A DNA stretch of 64,000 nucleotides from Mameliella sp. MMSF_3455 (GTDB taxonomy: Bacteria > Pseudomonadota > Alphaproteobacteria > Rhodobacterales > Rhodobacteraceae): positions 1 through 64,000 of the forward strand of contig NZ_JASHJL010000025.1 of the NCBI RefSeq assembly GCF_030733205.1. Reading direction: 5' to 3'. Positions 43,451 through 52,706 of the stretch are shown piece after piece. Each line of letters begins with the position of its first letter. Within the stretch, counting starts at the first letter, position 1. Under the pieces are notes generated by a model, which ran no database searches, was not told the DNA's origin, and saw nothing but the letters and a program-made list of their open reading frames with translations. The position numbers were made by a program, and so were the translations under genes.

Positions 43451-43474
43451 GGGTTCATCCCTGCCCGACATGCC

Positions 43475-43957
43475 TCAGGCGGGCTGCAGGACGAAATCCG
43501 CCGTGACCGAGGTGTCCTTGGCGCTTGGCATCACAGGGCGCAGGAAGACGGTCTTGAAGCGGCCATCGTCATAGGCGAGGTGCGCGTGTGGTTGGCCGAA
43601 ATTGGGCACGATCTGCTCCATCTCCAGCTCGAAAGAGCCATCCGCACGGGTCAGCACGCTGCCATGATTGCGCGGCTCGCGCTCTCCGCCCAGAACGGTG
43701 GCGGCCCAGATCTGGATTCGCAAGTTTTCCAGCGGCGCACCATCGCCCGCGCGCAGCACCTTGCCCCGGACAAAGAACCCGCGACCCAGGTTTTCGACCA
43801 AGGGCGCCCCGGGCCGATAGTTGTTGCTGCCGCCCCGCATCGACCGGGTCGGCGCCAGTCCGGCGGCCAGCACCTGCCCGGGCGACTGGGCCAGCGCGGC
43901 CCCGGCCAGCCCTGCGGATACCAGAAAGGCGCGGCGATTGTAGAAAGGTGCGGTCAT
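43475..43957 (-). CDS. Exported intradiol-dioxygenase-like protein
   Basis: This 160-residue protein has a twin-arginine-like signal (FYNRRAFLVSAGLAGAALA) and a beta-sandwich similar to the C-terminal domain of intradiol ring-cleavage dioxygenases: GKVLRAGDGAPLENLRIQIW, LTRADGSFELEME and PHAHLAYDD. The His pair of the Fe(III) site (HAH) is present, but the two Tyr ligands are not obvious. It is much shorter than catechol or protocatechuate dioxygenases. A carrier or binding role, or a reduced dioxygenase, is possible. Start at 43957 is set by the signal peptide. Confidence 0.75.
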   Translation of the reverse strand: MTAPFYNRRAFLVSAGLAGAALAQSPGQVLAAGLAPTRSMRGGSNNYRPGAPLVENLGRGFFVRGKVLRAGDGAPLENLRIQIWAATVLGGEREPRNHGSVLTRADGSFELEMEQIVPNFGQPHAHLAYDDGRFKTVFLRPVMPSAKDTSVTADFVLQPA

Positions 43958-44074
43958 GGCGGCGTCTCCTCCTTGGCCGTCGGCACGGCGGTTCGGGAAA
44001 GTCGTGAGGGGGATCCTAGGCCGTTCGGTCGCGTGTTTCACCCGTCCACCCACCACAATGCCGTGAACGCCGCC

Positions 44075-45394
44075 CTAGTCGCCCTTTCGCTGCGCCCTTA
44101 GACGCGCGAAATAATCCACCCGCTTGCGCAGGTCGCGTTCGAACCCCCGCTCCACCGGCTCGTAAAAGCTGGCGCGCTCCATCTTGTCGGGGAAATAATC
44201 CTGCCCGGAAAACCCGTCCTCGGCATCGTGGTCATAGGCATACCCCGCGCCATAGCCCTGATCCTTCATCAACCCGGTGGGTGCGTTCAGGATATGCTTG
44301 GGCGGCATCAGGCTGCCGGTCTTCTTGGCCGATGCCCGCGCCGCCTTGTAGGCGACATAGGCCGCGTTCGATTTCGGCGCCAGCGCGAGGTAGACCAGCG
44401 CCTGCGCGATCGCGAGTTCCCCCTCGGGGCTGCCGAGTCGTTCGTAGGTTTCCCAGCTTTGCAGGCAGACCGCCTGCGCCTGCGGGTCGGCCAGGCCGAT
44501 GTCCTCGACCGCCATGCGGGTGATGCGGCGGGCCAGGTAGCGCGGGTCCTCGCCCGCCTCCAGCATGCGCGCATACCAGTAGAGCGCGGCGTCGGGATCG
44601 GATCCACGCACCGACTTGTGCAGGGCGGAGATCAGGTTGTAGTGGCCATCCCCGGACTTGTCGTAGACGGCGGCGCGTTTCATCAGCCGGGTCTTCAGCC
44701 CGTCCGTGTCCAGCGGTTTTGCCAGCCGCCACGACGTAACCTGTTCGACCAGGTTCAACAGCGCACGGCCGTCGCCATCGGCCATGTCCAGCAGCGCGGC
44801 GCGGGCGGATGCGTCAAGCGGCAGGTCTCGGCCCAGTTCGCCCTCTGCCCGTTTTACGAGGGCCTCCAGGTCCTCGTCCCCCAATCGCTCCAGGACCAGC
44901 ACCTGCGCCCGGCTGAGCAAAGCGGCGTTCAGTTCGAACGAGGGGTTTTCCGTGGTCGCCCCCACCAGCAGGATGGTCCCGTCCTCCATGTGGGGCAGGA
45001 AACTGTCCTGCTGCGCCTTGTTGAAACGGTGGATCTCGTCGACGAAAAGCAGCGTGCCCTGCCCGGTGCGGCGGCGCTGTTTCGCCGCCTCGAACACCTT
45101 GCGCAGCTCCGGCACGCCGGAAAAGATCGCGCTGATCTGGACGAAATGCAGGTCGGTGGCGTCCGCCAGCAGCCGCGCGATGGTGGTCTTGCCCACCCCC
45201 GGCGGCCCCCAGAAAACAATGGACCCCAGAGTGCCGGCCTCCAGCATCACGCCCAGGGGCGCGTCCGGGCCCAGCACCTGGCGCTGGCCGATCACCTCGT
45301 CCAGGCGCCGGGGCCGCAGCCGGTCGGCCAGGGGACGCGGCGCACTGTCGGCCAACGCGGACTCTGCCGCACCGGTATCAAAGAGATCGGCCAT
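44075..45394 (-). CDS. rarA: Replication-associated recombination protein A (RarA/MgsA)
   Basis: This 439-residue AAA+ ATPase acts at stalled replication forks. It has PLADRLRPRRLDEVIGQ, Walker A GPPGVGKTT, Walker B LFVDEIHRFNKAQQDSFLP, sensor-1 VGATTENPSFELNAALLSR, and the tetramerisation C-domain ending in PKHILNAPTGLMK and YFPDKMERASFYEPVERG. Length is normal. The start lies 4 bases after the DegP-type protease stop, so the pair is probably co-transcribed. Confidence 0.96.
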   Translation of the reverse strand: MADLFDTGAAESALADSAPRPLADRLRPRRLDEVIGQRQVLGPDAPLGVMLEAGTLGSIVFWGPPGVGKTTIARLLADATDLHFVQISAIFSGVPELRKVFEAAKQRRRTGQGTLLFVDEIHRFNKAQQDSFLPHMEDGTILLVGATTENPSFELNAALLSRAQVLVLERLGDEDLEALVKRAEGELGRDLPLDASARAALLDMADGDGRALLNLVEQVTSWRLAKPLDTDGLKTRLMKRAAVYDKSGDGHYNLISALHKSVRGSDPDAALYWYARMLEAGEDPRYLARRITRMAVEDIGLADPQAQAVCLQSWETYERLGSPEGELAIAQALVYLALAPKSNAAYVAYKAARASAKKTGSLMPPKHILNAPTGLMKDQGYGAGYAYDHDAEDGFSGQDYFPDKMERASFYEPVERGFERDLRKRVDYFARLRAQRKGD

Positions 45395-45398
45395 GCTT

Positions 45399-46772
45399 TC
45401 AGGCCCGGAAGCGCAGGAGGAGACGGCGGTTTCCGCGCAACACCTCGATCTGGACCAGCGGGCCGGGACGGCGCAGCAGGCGGTCCACGTCGCGCGGCGC
45501 CTCGATCCGGCGGCCATTCACACCCAGCATCCGGTCCCCGGTCTGCAGGCCGACCTGGGCGCCAAACGGTCCCGGATCCAGCACCACGATGCCCTCGGAG
45601 TCCACCGGCAGCCCCAGTTCCGCGACCACCGCCGGGTTGACCCGCGCAACCTGCAGCCCCGGCAGGGCCGTGCGCTCGCCCAGGTCCACGGTCTCGCGCG
45701 GTGGACTGTCGGGCGGGGCGATCATCGGCACGGTGGCAATCTTTTCCTCGCCGCGACGCACATAGATCACCTCGGCCGACCGGCCGATCCCGCGCATCGA
45801 CATGCGGAACAGCATCTCGGCGGGCGTGTTCACCGGCGCGCGGTCGACCTCGGACACAACGTCGCCCACCTGCAGCCCAGCGGCGGCAAAGGGGCTGTCC
45901 TCGTGCATTTCGGCAATGACCACGCCCCCGGGCAGGTCGAGGCCAAGGCTGTCGGACAGTTCCGCCGTCACCGGCTGGCCGACCATCCCCGCCCAGGGCC
46001 GCTGGAACCGGCGATGGCCTTCCTGTGCCTGTTTCACGAATTGCGCCACCAGCCCCGAGGGGATGGCAAAGCCGATGCCGTTCGACCCGCCCGAACGCGT
46101 CAGGATCGAGGTGTTCACGCCGATCAGTTCGCCCCGCACGTCGATCAGCGCCCCGCCGGAATTGCCCGGGTTGATCGGCGCATCGGTCTGGATGAAATAG
46201 CCGCGCGCATTGCCCGTCGCCGTGCCCGACCGCGCCAGCCCCGACACGATGCCCGAGGACACCGTCTGCCCGATACCGAAGGGGTTGCCAATGGCCAGCA
46301 CCAATTCGCCCACCTCGACCGTGTCGCTGTCACGCAGATCCAGGTGCGGCATGTCCTCGGCCCCGGCCAGCCGCATGATGGCCAGGTCGGATTCCTCGTC
46401 CGCCAAAAGGATCTCGGCGTCAAATTCGCGGCGGTCGTTCAGGACAACGCGAATGTCCGTCGCCTGGCCCACGACATGGTAATTGGTCACCGCGATGCCA
46501 TCGGCGGAGAGGATCACGCCCGAGCCCAACGAGTTCTGCACCCGGGGACGTTGTTCGAACTGGCGAAAGAAGTCGCCAAAGACGGGATCGCCGGCAAAGG
46601 GGCTGCGCTGTTCGACGACGCGGCGGGCATAGATGTTGACCACCGCCGGGGCTGCCTCTTTCACGAGGGGCGCGAAACTGAGGCTTATCTCACCCGGGCT
46701 CTGCGGCACGCGCACGTCCTGCGCCGCTGCCGGGACCGCCAGCATAATAAGGCAAACAAAAGCTCTGAGCAT
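45399..46772 (-). CDS. DegP/DegQ-type periplasmic serine protease
   Basis: This 457-residue HtrA-family protease has a signal peptide (LRAFVCLIMLAVPAAAQ), a trypsin-like domain with catalytic His99 (TNYHVVG), Asp129 (ESDLAIMRL) and Ser205 (NPGNSGGAL), and two PDZ domains (about 280-365 and 375-455). It would degrade misfolded envelope proteins. The LA loop (QRSPFAGDPVFGDFFRQFEQ) is short, as in DegQ/DegS. ATG at 46772 has a perfect GGAGG ribosome site. Upstream it faces the pcs gene across a 127-base divergent region. Confidence 0.95.
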   Translation of the reverse strand: MLRAFVCLIMLAVPAAAQDVRVPQSPGEISLSFAPLVKEAAPAVVNIYARRVVEQRSPFAGDPVFGDFFRQFEQRPRVQNSLGSGVILSADGIAVTNYHVVGQATDIRVVLNDRREFDAEILLADEESDLAIMRLAGAEDMPHLDLRDSDTVEVGELVLAIGNPFGIGQTVSSGIVSGLARSGTATGNARGYFIQTDAPINPGNSGGALIDVRGELIGVNTSILTRSGGSNGIGFAIPSGLVAQFVKQAQEGHRRFQRPWAGMVGQPVTAELSDSLGLDLPGGVVIAEMHEDSPFAAAGLQVGDVVSEVDRAPVNTPAEMLFRMSMRGIGRSAEVIYVRRGEEKIATVPMIAPPDSPPRETVDLGERTALPGLQVARVNPAVVAELGLPVDSEGIVVLDPGPFGAQVGLQTGDRMLGVNGRRIEAPRDVDRLLRRPGPLVQIEVLRGNRRLLLRFRA

Positions 46773-46899
46773 GAAATCCTCCGGCTGTCTCGGATCTCTA
46801 GCATATGTCCCCCGCCCCGGCATGATGCAAGCGGCGCCCGCGCCCGGCATCGGCGCCTGGACAATTGCAACCCGGGCGCATTTGCTCCATGACGGTTTC

Positions 46900-47610
46900 A
46901 TGACGTCACGATTGAAACCCGAGACCAGTGCGCTCTGCGTTCACCTTCTGACCGCCACCGGGGCGGTCTTTGCCATGCTGGCGATGCTGGCAGCCGTACA
47001 GGAAAACTGGTCGCTCATGTTCCTCTGGCTGGTGGTGGCCTTTGCCGTCGATGGCGTGGACGGACCTCTGGCACGGAAATACGACGTCAAGACCTTTGCC
47101 CCCCGGTTCGACGGCGTGCTGCTGGACCTGATCATCGACTACCTGACCTATGTCTTCATCCCTGCTTTCGCGCTGTTCCAGTCCGGGCTGCTGCCGGGGT
47201 GGACGGGCTGGGTGGCGATCATCCTGATAACCTTTTCCAGCGCCATGTATTTCGCCGACAACCGGATGAAGACAGAAGATAATTCCTTTCAGGGCTTTCC
47301 CGGCTGCTGGAACATGCTGGTGCTGGTCCTCTTTGCCATCAAGCCGGATTTCTGGGTGATCCTGGCGCTTGTCGCTGCGCTGGCCCTGGCCATGTTCCTG
47401 CCGTTGAAATTCATCCACCCGGTGCGCACCGCGCGCTGGCGGATGCTCTCGCTGCCCATCGCGCTGGCCTGGACGATCTTTGCCGGCTGGGCCGCCTGGG
47501 TCGATTTCGACCCGCAAAGCTGGGCCCATTGGGGGCTGGTCGTGACCTCTGTCTACCTGCTGTTCGCTGGCATCGCACAACAGGTGATCCCGGTGCGCAG
47601 GCCAGCCTGA
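46900..47610 (+). CDS. pcs: Phosphatidylcholine synthase
   Basis: This 236-residue inner-membrane enzyme condenses CDP-diacylglycerol with choline. The CDP-alcohol phosphotransferase motif is visible as DGPLAR (54-59), Gly72, Asp76 and Asp80, with the longer internal spacing seen in Pcs enzymes. About seven hydrophobic helices span the rest, and the segment SSAMYFADNRMKTEDNSFQG is a Pcs hallmark. Its presence indicates phosphatidylcholine membranes, made from imported choline. The start at 46900 matches the family N-terminus. Confidence 0.94.
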   Translation: MTSRLKPETSALCVHLLTATGAVFAMLAMLAAVQENWSLMFLWLVVAFAVDGVDGPLARKYDVKTFAPRFDGVLLDLIIDYLTYVFIPAFALFQSGLLPGWTGWVAIILITFSSAMYFADNRMKTEDNSFQGFPGCWNMLVLVLFAIKPDFWVILALVAALALAMFLPLKFIHPVRTARWRMLSLPIALAWTIFAGWAAWVDFDPQSWAHWGLVVTSVYLLFAGIAQQVIPVRRPA

Positions 47611-47641
47611 CCACCAGCGCCGCGTATCCCGACGTATTAAT

Positions 47642-47674
47642 GTTCAATTGAACCACATCTATGTATTATTGAAC
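47642..47674. promoter_or_regulatory. Palindromic operator candidate upstream of Hint gene
   Basis: GTTCAATTGAAC at 47642-47653 is a perfect 12-base palindrome, and half of it (ATTGAAC) recurs at 47668-47674, spaced about two helical turns. The region is AT-rich within GC-rich DNA, about 70-100 bases before the Hint-protein start, where a promoter is expected. TATTAT at 47664 could be a -10 element. The binding protein is unknown. Confidence 0.45.
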
Positions 47675-47745
47675 CCGATCTCCGGCACCCAGGGCATGAT
47701 TACACCCGAAACCAGATCGCCGGGAGAGTTGGTAACGAGGGACAT

Positions 47746-48762
47746 ATGGCCATTATCATTTCCGAAGTCGCAATCACCTCCGCAGGCGAAATTGCGATCG
47801 AATTGCACAACAACGGGGCCACTGCGGTCGATCTCACCGGCTGGTCACTCAACCTGATCACCGGCACAAGTACCACTGCTCCTGGGCTTGGCACAGCAAC
47901 AATACCGGCGGGCGGCTTCTACACCGTCGGGCACAGCGCCATTTCTGGTCTCGATCTGTCCCCGAGCGACGCTTTTTTCGGTGCGGCTTCGGTCTTTTTG
48001 ATTGGTCTCATCGATCCCACAGTGCACTGGGTCGACAAAATTGGCAAGGTGAACGGCCCCGTCTTTGGCACCGACATCAGCTATCAATCGCTTCTCGATC
48101 GCACGCCAGAACCCAGCTTTCTAGTTGATAACTCAGGGGATTTTTCTGTGACATCCCCCTTCAGCACCAACACCCTCGGCGCCGCCTGTTTCCTGGCCGG
48201 AACGCAGATCGCCACGCCGCAAGGTCCCCGCCCGGTCGAAAGCCTTGCTCCCGGCGACCACCTGCTGACCGCCGACGGGCGCAGCGTGCCGCTGCTCTGG
48301 CTGGGCCAGCAGTCCCTGCGCCCGCGCATCGGCGCCCTGCCCGAGGGGCTGGAACCGGTGCGCATCGTCGCCGGTGCCCTTGGTGCGGCCCTGCCCGAGA
48401 CCGACCTGATGGTGACCGCCGATCATGCACTTGTGCTGGACGGGATGCTGGTGAATGCCGGTGCGCTGGTGGGGCAACCGGGGATCGCCCATATCCCGCT
48501 TTCCGACTTGCCCTCTCCCTTTACCGTCTACCATGTCGAAACCGAGGCCCATGAAGTGCTGCTCGCCAATGGTGCCCCGACCGAAAGCTTTATCGACTAT
48601 GCGTCACGGCACGGATTCGACAATTACGCCGACTACCTGACGCGGTTCGGCGCGGACCGGCTGATCCCGGAAATGAACCTGCCGCGCATCTCGTCGCGTC
48701 GTATGCTGACGGCAGCCCTCCGGGCCGAGGCAAATCCGCCAGCGCGCCGCGCGGCAGCCTGA
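47746..48762 (+). CDS. Lamin-tail-like plus Hint-domain protein
   Basis: This 338-residue protein has an N-terminal lamin-tail-like beta-sandwich (about 1-120: IISEVAITSAGEIAIELHNN, DLTGWSL) and a Hint domain (about 148-290). The Hint domain starts at CFLAGTQIATPQGPRPVESL and has the TxxH-type block VTADHALVLDG. In the hedgehog/intein fold the leading Cys makes a thioester, so self-processing between the two domains is possible. No Sec signal is present, as in many Hint proteins of this group, which are thought to be exported or surface-related. A GAGGGA ribosome site precedes the ATG. Function is unproven. Confidence 0.85.
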   Translation: MAIIISEVAITSAGEIAIELHNNGATAVDLTGWSLNLITGTSTTAPGLGTATIPAGGFYTVGHSAISGLDLSPSDAFFGAASVFLIGLIDPTVHWVDKIGKVNGPVFGTDISYQSLLDRTPEPSFLVDNSGDFSVTSPFSTNTLGAACFLAGTQIATPQGPRPVESLAPGDHLLTADGRSVPLLWLGQQSLRPRIGALPEGLEPVRIVAGALGAALPETDLMVTADHALVLDGMLVNAGALVGQPGIAHIPLSDLPSPFTVYHVETEAHEVLLANGAPTESFIDYASRHGFDNYADYLTRFGADRLIPEMNLPRISSRRMLTAALRAEANPPARRAAA

Positions 48763-48909
48763 GGCACCGGAAGTGTCGGTTTTTTCGGCACAGCCCGCTT
48801 TTTCAGCATCCCGGCAAGACGCTATGACTATCGTCCGGTGGCCATTGATGCTTGGGTAGGGGGCACTGGCGGGGCGCCAAGTGCCCGGGCCGCAACCGGA
48901 CGAGGGACC

Positions 48910-49734
48910 ATGCGTATCAACTTGGGGTGCCGGATTTCCGTCGAACTGGCCGCGCCCACGCCGATGATCTGCCTGCTGAACGTCCATTATTCCCGTGCGA
49001 GCGATCTTGAACGGCCCGACCTGCTGCTGACCGATCCCGGCGTCCCGGTCGAGGCCTACCGAGACGGGTTCGGCAACTGGTGCAACCGGCTGGTGGCACC
49101 CGAGGGCCGGATGACCGTCACAACGGACGGCACGTTGTTCGATGCCGGTTTCTCCGATCCCGTGGGGCATGACGCGCAGCAACACGCCGTGGAACATCTG
49201 CCGGTCGAGGCGCTGGGGTTCCTGCTGCCCAGCCGGTATTGCGAAAGCGACGTGCTGTCGGATTTCGCATGGGCTCAGTTCGGCGAGACGCCCCTTGGCT
49301 GGCCACGGGTGCAAGCGGTCTGCGACTTCGTGCACAATCACATCCGCTTCGGCTATGAACACTCGCGCCCGACACGCACCGCCGCCGAGGCCCTGAACGA
49401 GGGCGTCGGCGTCTGCCGCGATTTCACCCATCTGGCTGTGGCGCTGTGCCGGGCGCTGAACATCCCCACGCGCTATTGCACCGGCTATGTCAGCGACATC
49501 GGCCAGTCCGCGCCGATCCGCCCGATGGATTTTGCCGCCTGGATGGAGGTCTACCTTGGCGGGCAATGGTGGGTGTTCGATCCGCGCAACAACGACACCC
49601 GCTTTGGCCGTGTGCTTATCGCGCGCGGACGCGACGCGGCGGACGTGCCACTGATCCACAGTTTCGGCCGCCACGACCTGACCGGGTTCGAGGTCTGGAT
49701 CCACCAGGTGGACGAGGCCGGCGGGCCGGCCTGA
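48910..49734 (+). CDS. Transglutaminase-like protein lacking the catalytic His
   Basis: This 274-residue protein has an N-terminal beta domain (bacterial transglutaminase-like N-terminal region) and a papain-like core. The nucleophile Cys169 is in GVGVCRDFTHLA and the Asp in VFDPRN (Asp224). The middle triad residue, normally His in the phrase MDFHAW, is Ala209 (MDFAAW). The enzyme may use another residue or be non-catalytic. Relatives cleave or crosslink amide bonds, often near ATP-grasp ligase genes; none are here. A small hairpin (48861-48886) lies in the leader. It converges with the xylulokinase gene. Confidence 0.88.
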   Translation: MRINLGCRISVELAAPTPMICLLNVHYSRASDLERPDLLLTDPGVPVEAYRDGFGNWCNRLVAPEGRMTVTTDGTLFDAGFSDPVGHDAQQHAVEHLPVEALGFLLPSRYCESDVLSDFAWAQFGETPLGWPRVQAVCDFVHNHIRFGYEHSRPTRTAAEALNEGVGVCRDFTHLAVALCRALNIPTRYCTGYVSDIGQSAPIRPMDFAAWMEVYLGGQWWVFDPRNNDTRFGRVLIARGRDAADVPLIHSFGRHDLTGFEVWIHQVDEAGGPA

Positions 49735-49838
49735 GCGGCTTCCCCCTCCAACGCCCGGCACGGGATCGAGGCCAGATCGCTGGTCCTATGCGGCCCCTCC
49801 TGCCGGATGGTGTCACAGCCCGACGACAAATCCCGTGC

Positions 49839-51290
49839 CTATGTCAGCCCCTTCACGGCCGGATAGATCTCGCGCCAGGCGGCATAGGCATCGCGGTAGG
49901 CGCCCGTCAGCGCCGCATTGGGCGCTACGGTCTCGCGCACCGGCGGCGGGGCCATGATGTCCTCCACCGTACCGGCACCGGCCCCCACCATCGCCAGTCG
50001 CGCCGCGCCCAGTGCCGCGCCGAAATCGCCCTTGTCGGGCAAGGCCAGCGGCACATCGAGAACCGTCGCGATCAGTTCGACCCAATAGCGAGACTGCGCC
50101 CCGCCGCCGATCGCCAGCAGGCTGTCCAGCCGCGCTCCCGAGGCCTTGAGCGCCTCGGCGCAATCACACAGGGCAAAGGCAACCCCCTCCATCACGGCGC
50201 GCGTCATGTCGCGACGGCTGGTGCCCACGTCGATGTTCAGGAACCCGGCCCGGATGCGGCTGTCATTGTGCGGAGTCCTTTCGCCGGACAGGTAAGGCAT
50301 GAAGCGCAGCGCCCCTGGCCCGTCGAGCGTATCGCCCAGCTCCGCCGACAGGTCCGCAGGAGAGGCCCCAGTGATCCGCGACAGCCAGTTCAGGCTGTCC
50401 GTCGCCGCCAGGATCACCCCCATCTGGTACCATTGCCCCGGCACCGCGTGGCAGAAGGTGTGGACCGCGCTTTCCGGCAAGGGCGCATAGCCGTCGCGCC
50501 CGGTCAGCACCACGCCCGACGTGCCCAGCGAAACGAACCCTGTTCCCTCGCGCATCGCGCCGACGCCACAGGCCGAGGCCGCATTGTCGCCCGCGCCGCC
50601 GACCACGATCACGTCCGCAGACATGCCCCAGCGATCCGCCAGGTCGGGGCGCAGGGTGCCCCCTGCTGCGCAGCCCTCGACAAGGCGCGGCATCTGGTCG
50701 GGGCGCATCCCCGATACCTCCAGCAGGCGCGCCGACCAGTCGCGCGCGCCCACGTCCAGCCAGGCCGTCCCCGCGCTGTCGGACATGTCGGCAAAACGCT
50801 CGCCAGTCAGGTGAAAGTTCATGTAGGCGGCGGGCAGCAGCACCGCGGCGGTGCGGGCAAAGACATCCGGTTCATTGCGCGCCACCCAAAGCAGTTTCGG
50901 CGCGGTGAACCCCGGAAAGACGATATTGCCGGAAAGGTCGCGCACGGCCTCGGCCGCGTCCATCTCCGCCGCCTCGGCGGCGCTGCGGGTGTCGTTCCAC
51001 AGGATACAGGGGCGCAGCACCCTGCCGCCGTCATCCAGCAGCGTGGCGCCATGCATGTGGCCCGACACGCCCATGCCTCGAACATCAGACATGGCTTGCG
51101 GATGTGCGGCGCTCAGTTCGCCCAGAGCGCCATCCACCGCCGCCACCCAGTCCGCCGGATCCTGCTCGGACCAGCCGGGATGGGGATGTTTCGGCTCATA
51201 GGCCCGCACGGCGCTGCCCACCGGTGCGCCGTTGCCATCGACCAGCAGGGCCCGCAGCCCCGAGGTTCCCATATCCAGTCCCAGATACAT
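49839..51290 (-). CDS. xylB: Xylulokinase
   Basis: This 483-residue FGGY-family kinase phosphorylates D-xylulose to xylulose 5-phosphate. Motifs include LGLDMGTSGLRALLVDG, GVSGHMHGATLLD, LWNDTRS, GGAGDNAASACGVGA, SLGTSGVV and the FGGY signature 2 region EGVAFALCDCAEALKASG with GGGAQS. MHGA is a xylulokinase-type substrate-loop phrase. It stands alone here: no xylose isomerase or transporter genes adjoin it. Start at 51290 is set by the family N-terminus. A palindromic hairpin lies about 115 bases upstream. Confidence 0.93.
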   Translation of the reverse strand: MYLGLDMGTSGLRALLVDGNGAPVGSAVRAYEPKHPHPGWSEQDPADWVAAVDGALGELSAAHPQAMSDVRGMGVSGHMHGATLLDDGGRVLRPCILWNDTRSAAEAAEMDAAEAVRDLSGNIVFPGFTAPKLLWVARNEPDVFARTAAVLLPAAYMNFHLTGERFADMSDSAGTAWLDVGARDWSARLLEVSGMRPDQMPRLVEGCAAGGTLRPDLADRWGMSADVIVVGGAGDNAASACGVGAMREGTGFVSLGTSGVVLTGRDGYAPLPESAVHTFCHAVPGQWYQMGVILAATDSLNWLSRITGASPADLSAELGDTLDGPGALRFMPYLSGERTPHNDSRIRAGFLNIDVGTSRRDMTRAVMEGVAFALCDCAEALKASGARLDSLLAIGGGAQSRYWVELIATVLDVPLALPDKGDFGAALGAARLAMVGAGAGTVEDIMAPPPVRETVAPNAALTGAYRDAYAAWREIYPAVKGLT

Positions 51291-51404
51291 GTCCCGCCTC
51301 CTCACGTTTGCGCGAACGAAAGCCAAGGAGGGGCGGACTGTCAAACCCCCGGGATCAGAAACCGCACAAGCTTGCAGGAATGAGAGTCTTGCGCCGGGCC
51401 AGCC

Positions 51405-51433
51405 CGGAATTGAGAGGTTTCATCTCAATTCCG
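51405..51433. promoter_or_regulatory. Perfect 11-base inverted repeat between ubiK and xylB
   Basis: CGGAATTGAGA (51405-51415) and TCTCAATTCCG (51423-51433) pair perfectly around a 7-base loop. It follows the ubiK stop (51461) and precedes the xylB start (51290) on the same strand. Without a T-run on the minus strand it may be a sugar-responsive operator for xylB, or a terminator-like barrier after ubiK. Confidence 0.5.
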
Positions 51434-51460
51434 CGCAATCCGGCCCGATGCGTGTGGGCC

Positions 51461-51700
51461 TCAGCCCTTTTCCAGCGCCTCGATACGCGCCTTCAGTGCC
51501 TCGTTTTCCTCGCGCGCTTTCTGCGCCATGGCGCGGACCGCGTCGAATTCCTCGCGGGTGACGAAATCGCGATCCGCCAGCCAGCGGTCGATCATCGACT
51601 TCATGGCGGTTTCCGCCTCTTCCCGCGCCCCCTGGGCCACGCCCATGGCGTTGGTCATCAGCTGGCTGATATCCTCGAAAACCTTGTTTCGCGTCTGCAT
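51461..51700 (-). CDS. ubiK: Ubiquinone biosynthesis accessory factor UbiK
   Basis: This 79-residue member of the YqiC/BMFP family forms coiled-coil trimers and assists aerobic ubiquinone synthesis with UbiJ. It has [20 protein letters not shown], an amphipathic middle, and the C-terminal coiled coil [20 protein letters not shown]. Length is typical. It is divergent from lgt with a 94-base gap. Confidence 0.92.
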   Translation of the reverse strand: MQTRNKVFEDISQLMTNAMGVAQGAREEAETAMKSMIDRWLADRDFVTREEFDAVRAMAQKAREENEALKARIEALEKG

Positions 51701-51794
51701 GGGTCACTCCGGCGTTGCATTCCGTTCCTATATGGTCCCACAAGGCGGGACCCTCAAGGTTGACTTCGCCGCGCGACAAGAGGCAACAGGACGC

Positions 51795-52706
51795 ATGCAG
51801 GCCGCCATTCCCTTTCCCGACCTCTCGTCAGAGGTCTTTTCCATCGCGCTATTCGGGTTCGAATTTGCCCTGCGCTGGTACGCGCTCGCCTATATCGCGG
51901 GCATCCTGATCGGCTGGCGGCTGGCCGTCTGGGCGGTCAGGCGCGCGCACCTGTGGGCCAATGACACGCCGCCCATGACCCCGCGCCAGATCGAGGACCT
52001 GCTGACCTGGGTGATCCTCGGCATCATCCTGGGTGGGCGGCTGGGATTCGTCCTGTTCTACATGCCGGGTTATTACCTGACGCATCCGGCGGAAATCCTG
52101 ATGATCTGGCAGGGCGGCATGGCCTTTCACGGCGGGCTGATCGGCGTGGTGCTGGCGGTCTGGATCTTCTGCGCGCGCAACAAGGTTCCGCTGGCCTCGG
52201 CCTCTGACCTGCTGGCGCTGGCGACCCCGCCGGGGCTGCTGTTGGGCCGGTTGGCGAACTTCATCAACGCCGAACTCTGGGGCCGTCCCTCGGACGCGCC
52301 CTGGGCGGTGATCTTTCCCGGCCAGCTGGCACAGGACTGCGGTCAGCCATTGGGGGAACTCTGCGCGCGCCACCCCTCGCAGTTGTACGAGGCGACGCTC
52401 GAGGGACTGGTGCTCTTGCTCGTCCTGATCTGGATGGTCTCGCGCGGCTGGCTGAAACGGCCCGGCGCGGTCGCGGGCACCTTCTTCATGGGCTATGGCA
52501 TCGGGCGGTTCATCGTCGAGTTCTTTCGCCAGCCCGACGCGCAGTTCCAGTCCGAAGGCAATCCGCTGGGCCTTGCCCTGCAGGTGGACGGCTACGGCCT
52601 GACCATGGGGCAGCTGCTGACCCTGCCGATGATCCTGGGCGGCGCCTTGACGATCTGGTTCGCCCTGCATCGTGGGCGCCGGGCAAGGGCTGACGCGGCC
52701 TCTTGA
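51795..52706 (+). CDS. lgt: Prolipoprotein diacylglyceryl transferase
   Basis: This 303-residue inner-membrane enzyme adds diacylglyceryl to the lipobox Cys of prolipoproteins. It has seven helices, the conserved [12 protein letters not shown] and [11 protein letters not shown] (catalytic HGG), and the Lgt signature [15 protein letters not shown], plus the C-terminal [19 protein letters not shown] at 51795 follows AGGCAACAGG. The stop is overlapped by the midA start (TTGA). The TolC-like lipoprotein in this window is one likely substrate. Confidence 0.97.
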   Translation: MQAAIPFPDLSSEVFSIALFGFEFALRWYALAYIAGILIGWRLAVWAVRRAHLWANDTPPMTPRQIEDLLTWVILGIILGGRLGFVLFYMPGYYLTHPAEILMIWQGGMAFHGGLIGVVLAVWIFCARNKVPLASASDLLALATPPGLLLGRLANFINAELWGRPSDAPWAVIFPGQLAQDCGQPLGELCARHPSQLYEATLEGLVLLLVLIWMVSRGWLKRPGAVAGTFFMGYGIGRFIVEFFRQPDAQFQSEGNPLGLALQVDGYGLTMGQLLTLPMILGGALTIWFALHRGRRARADAAS

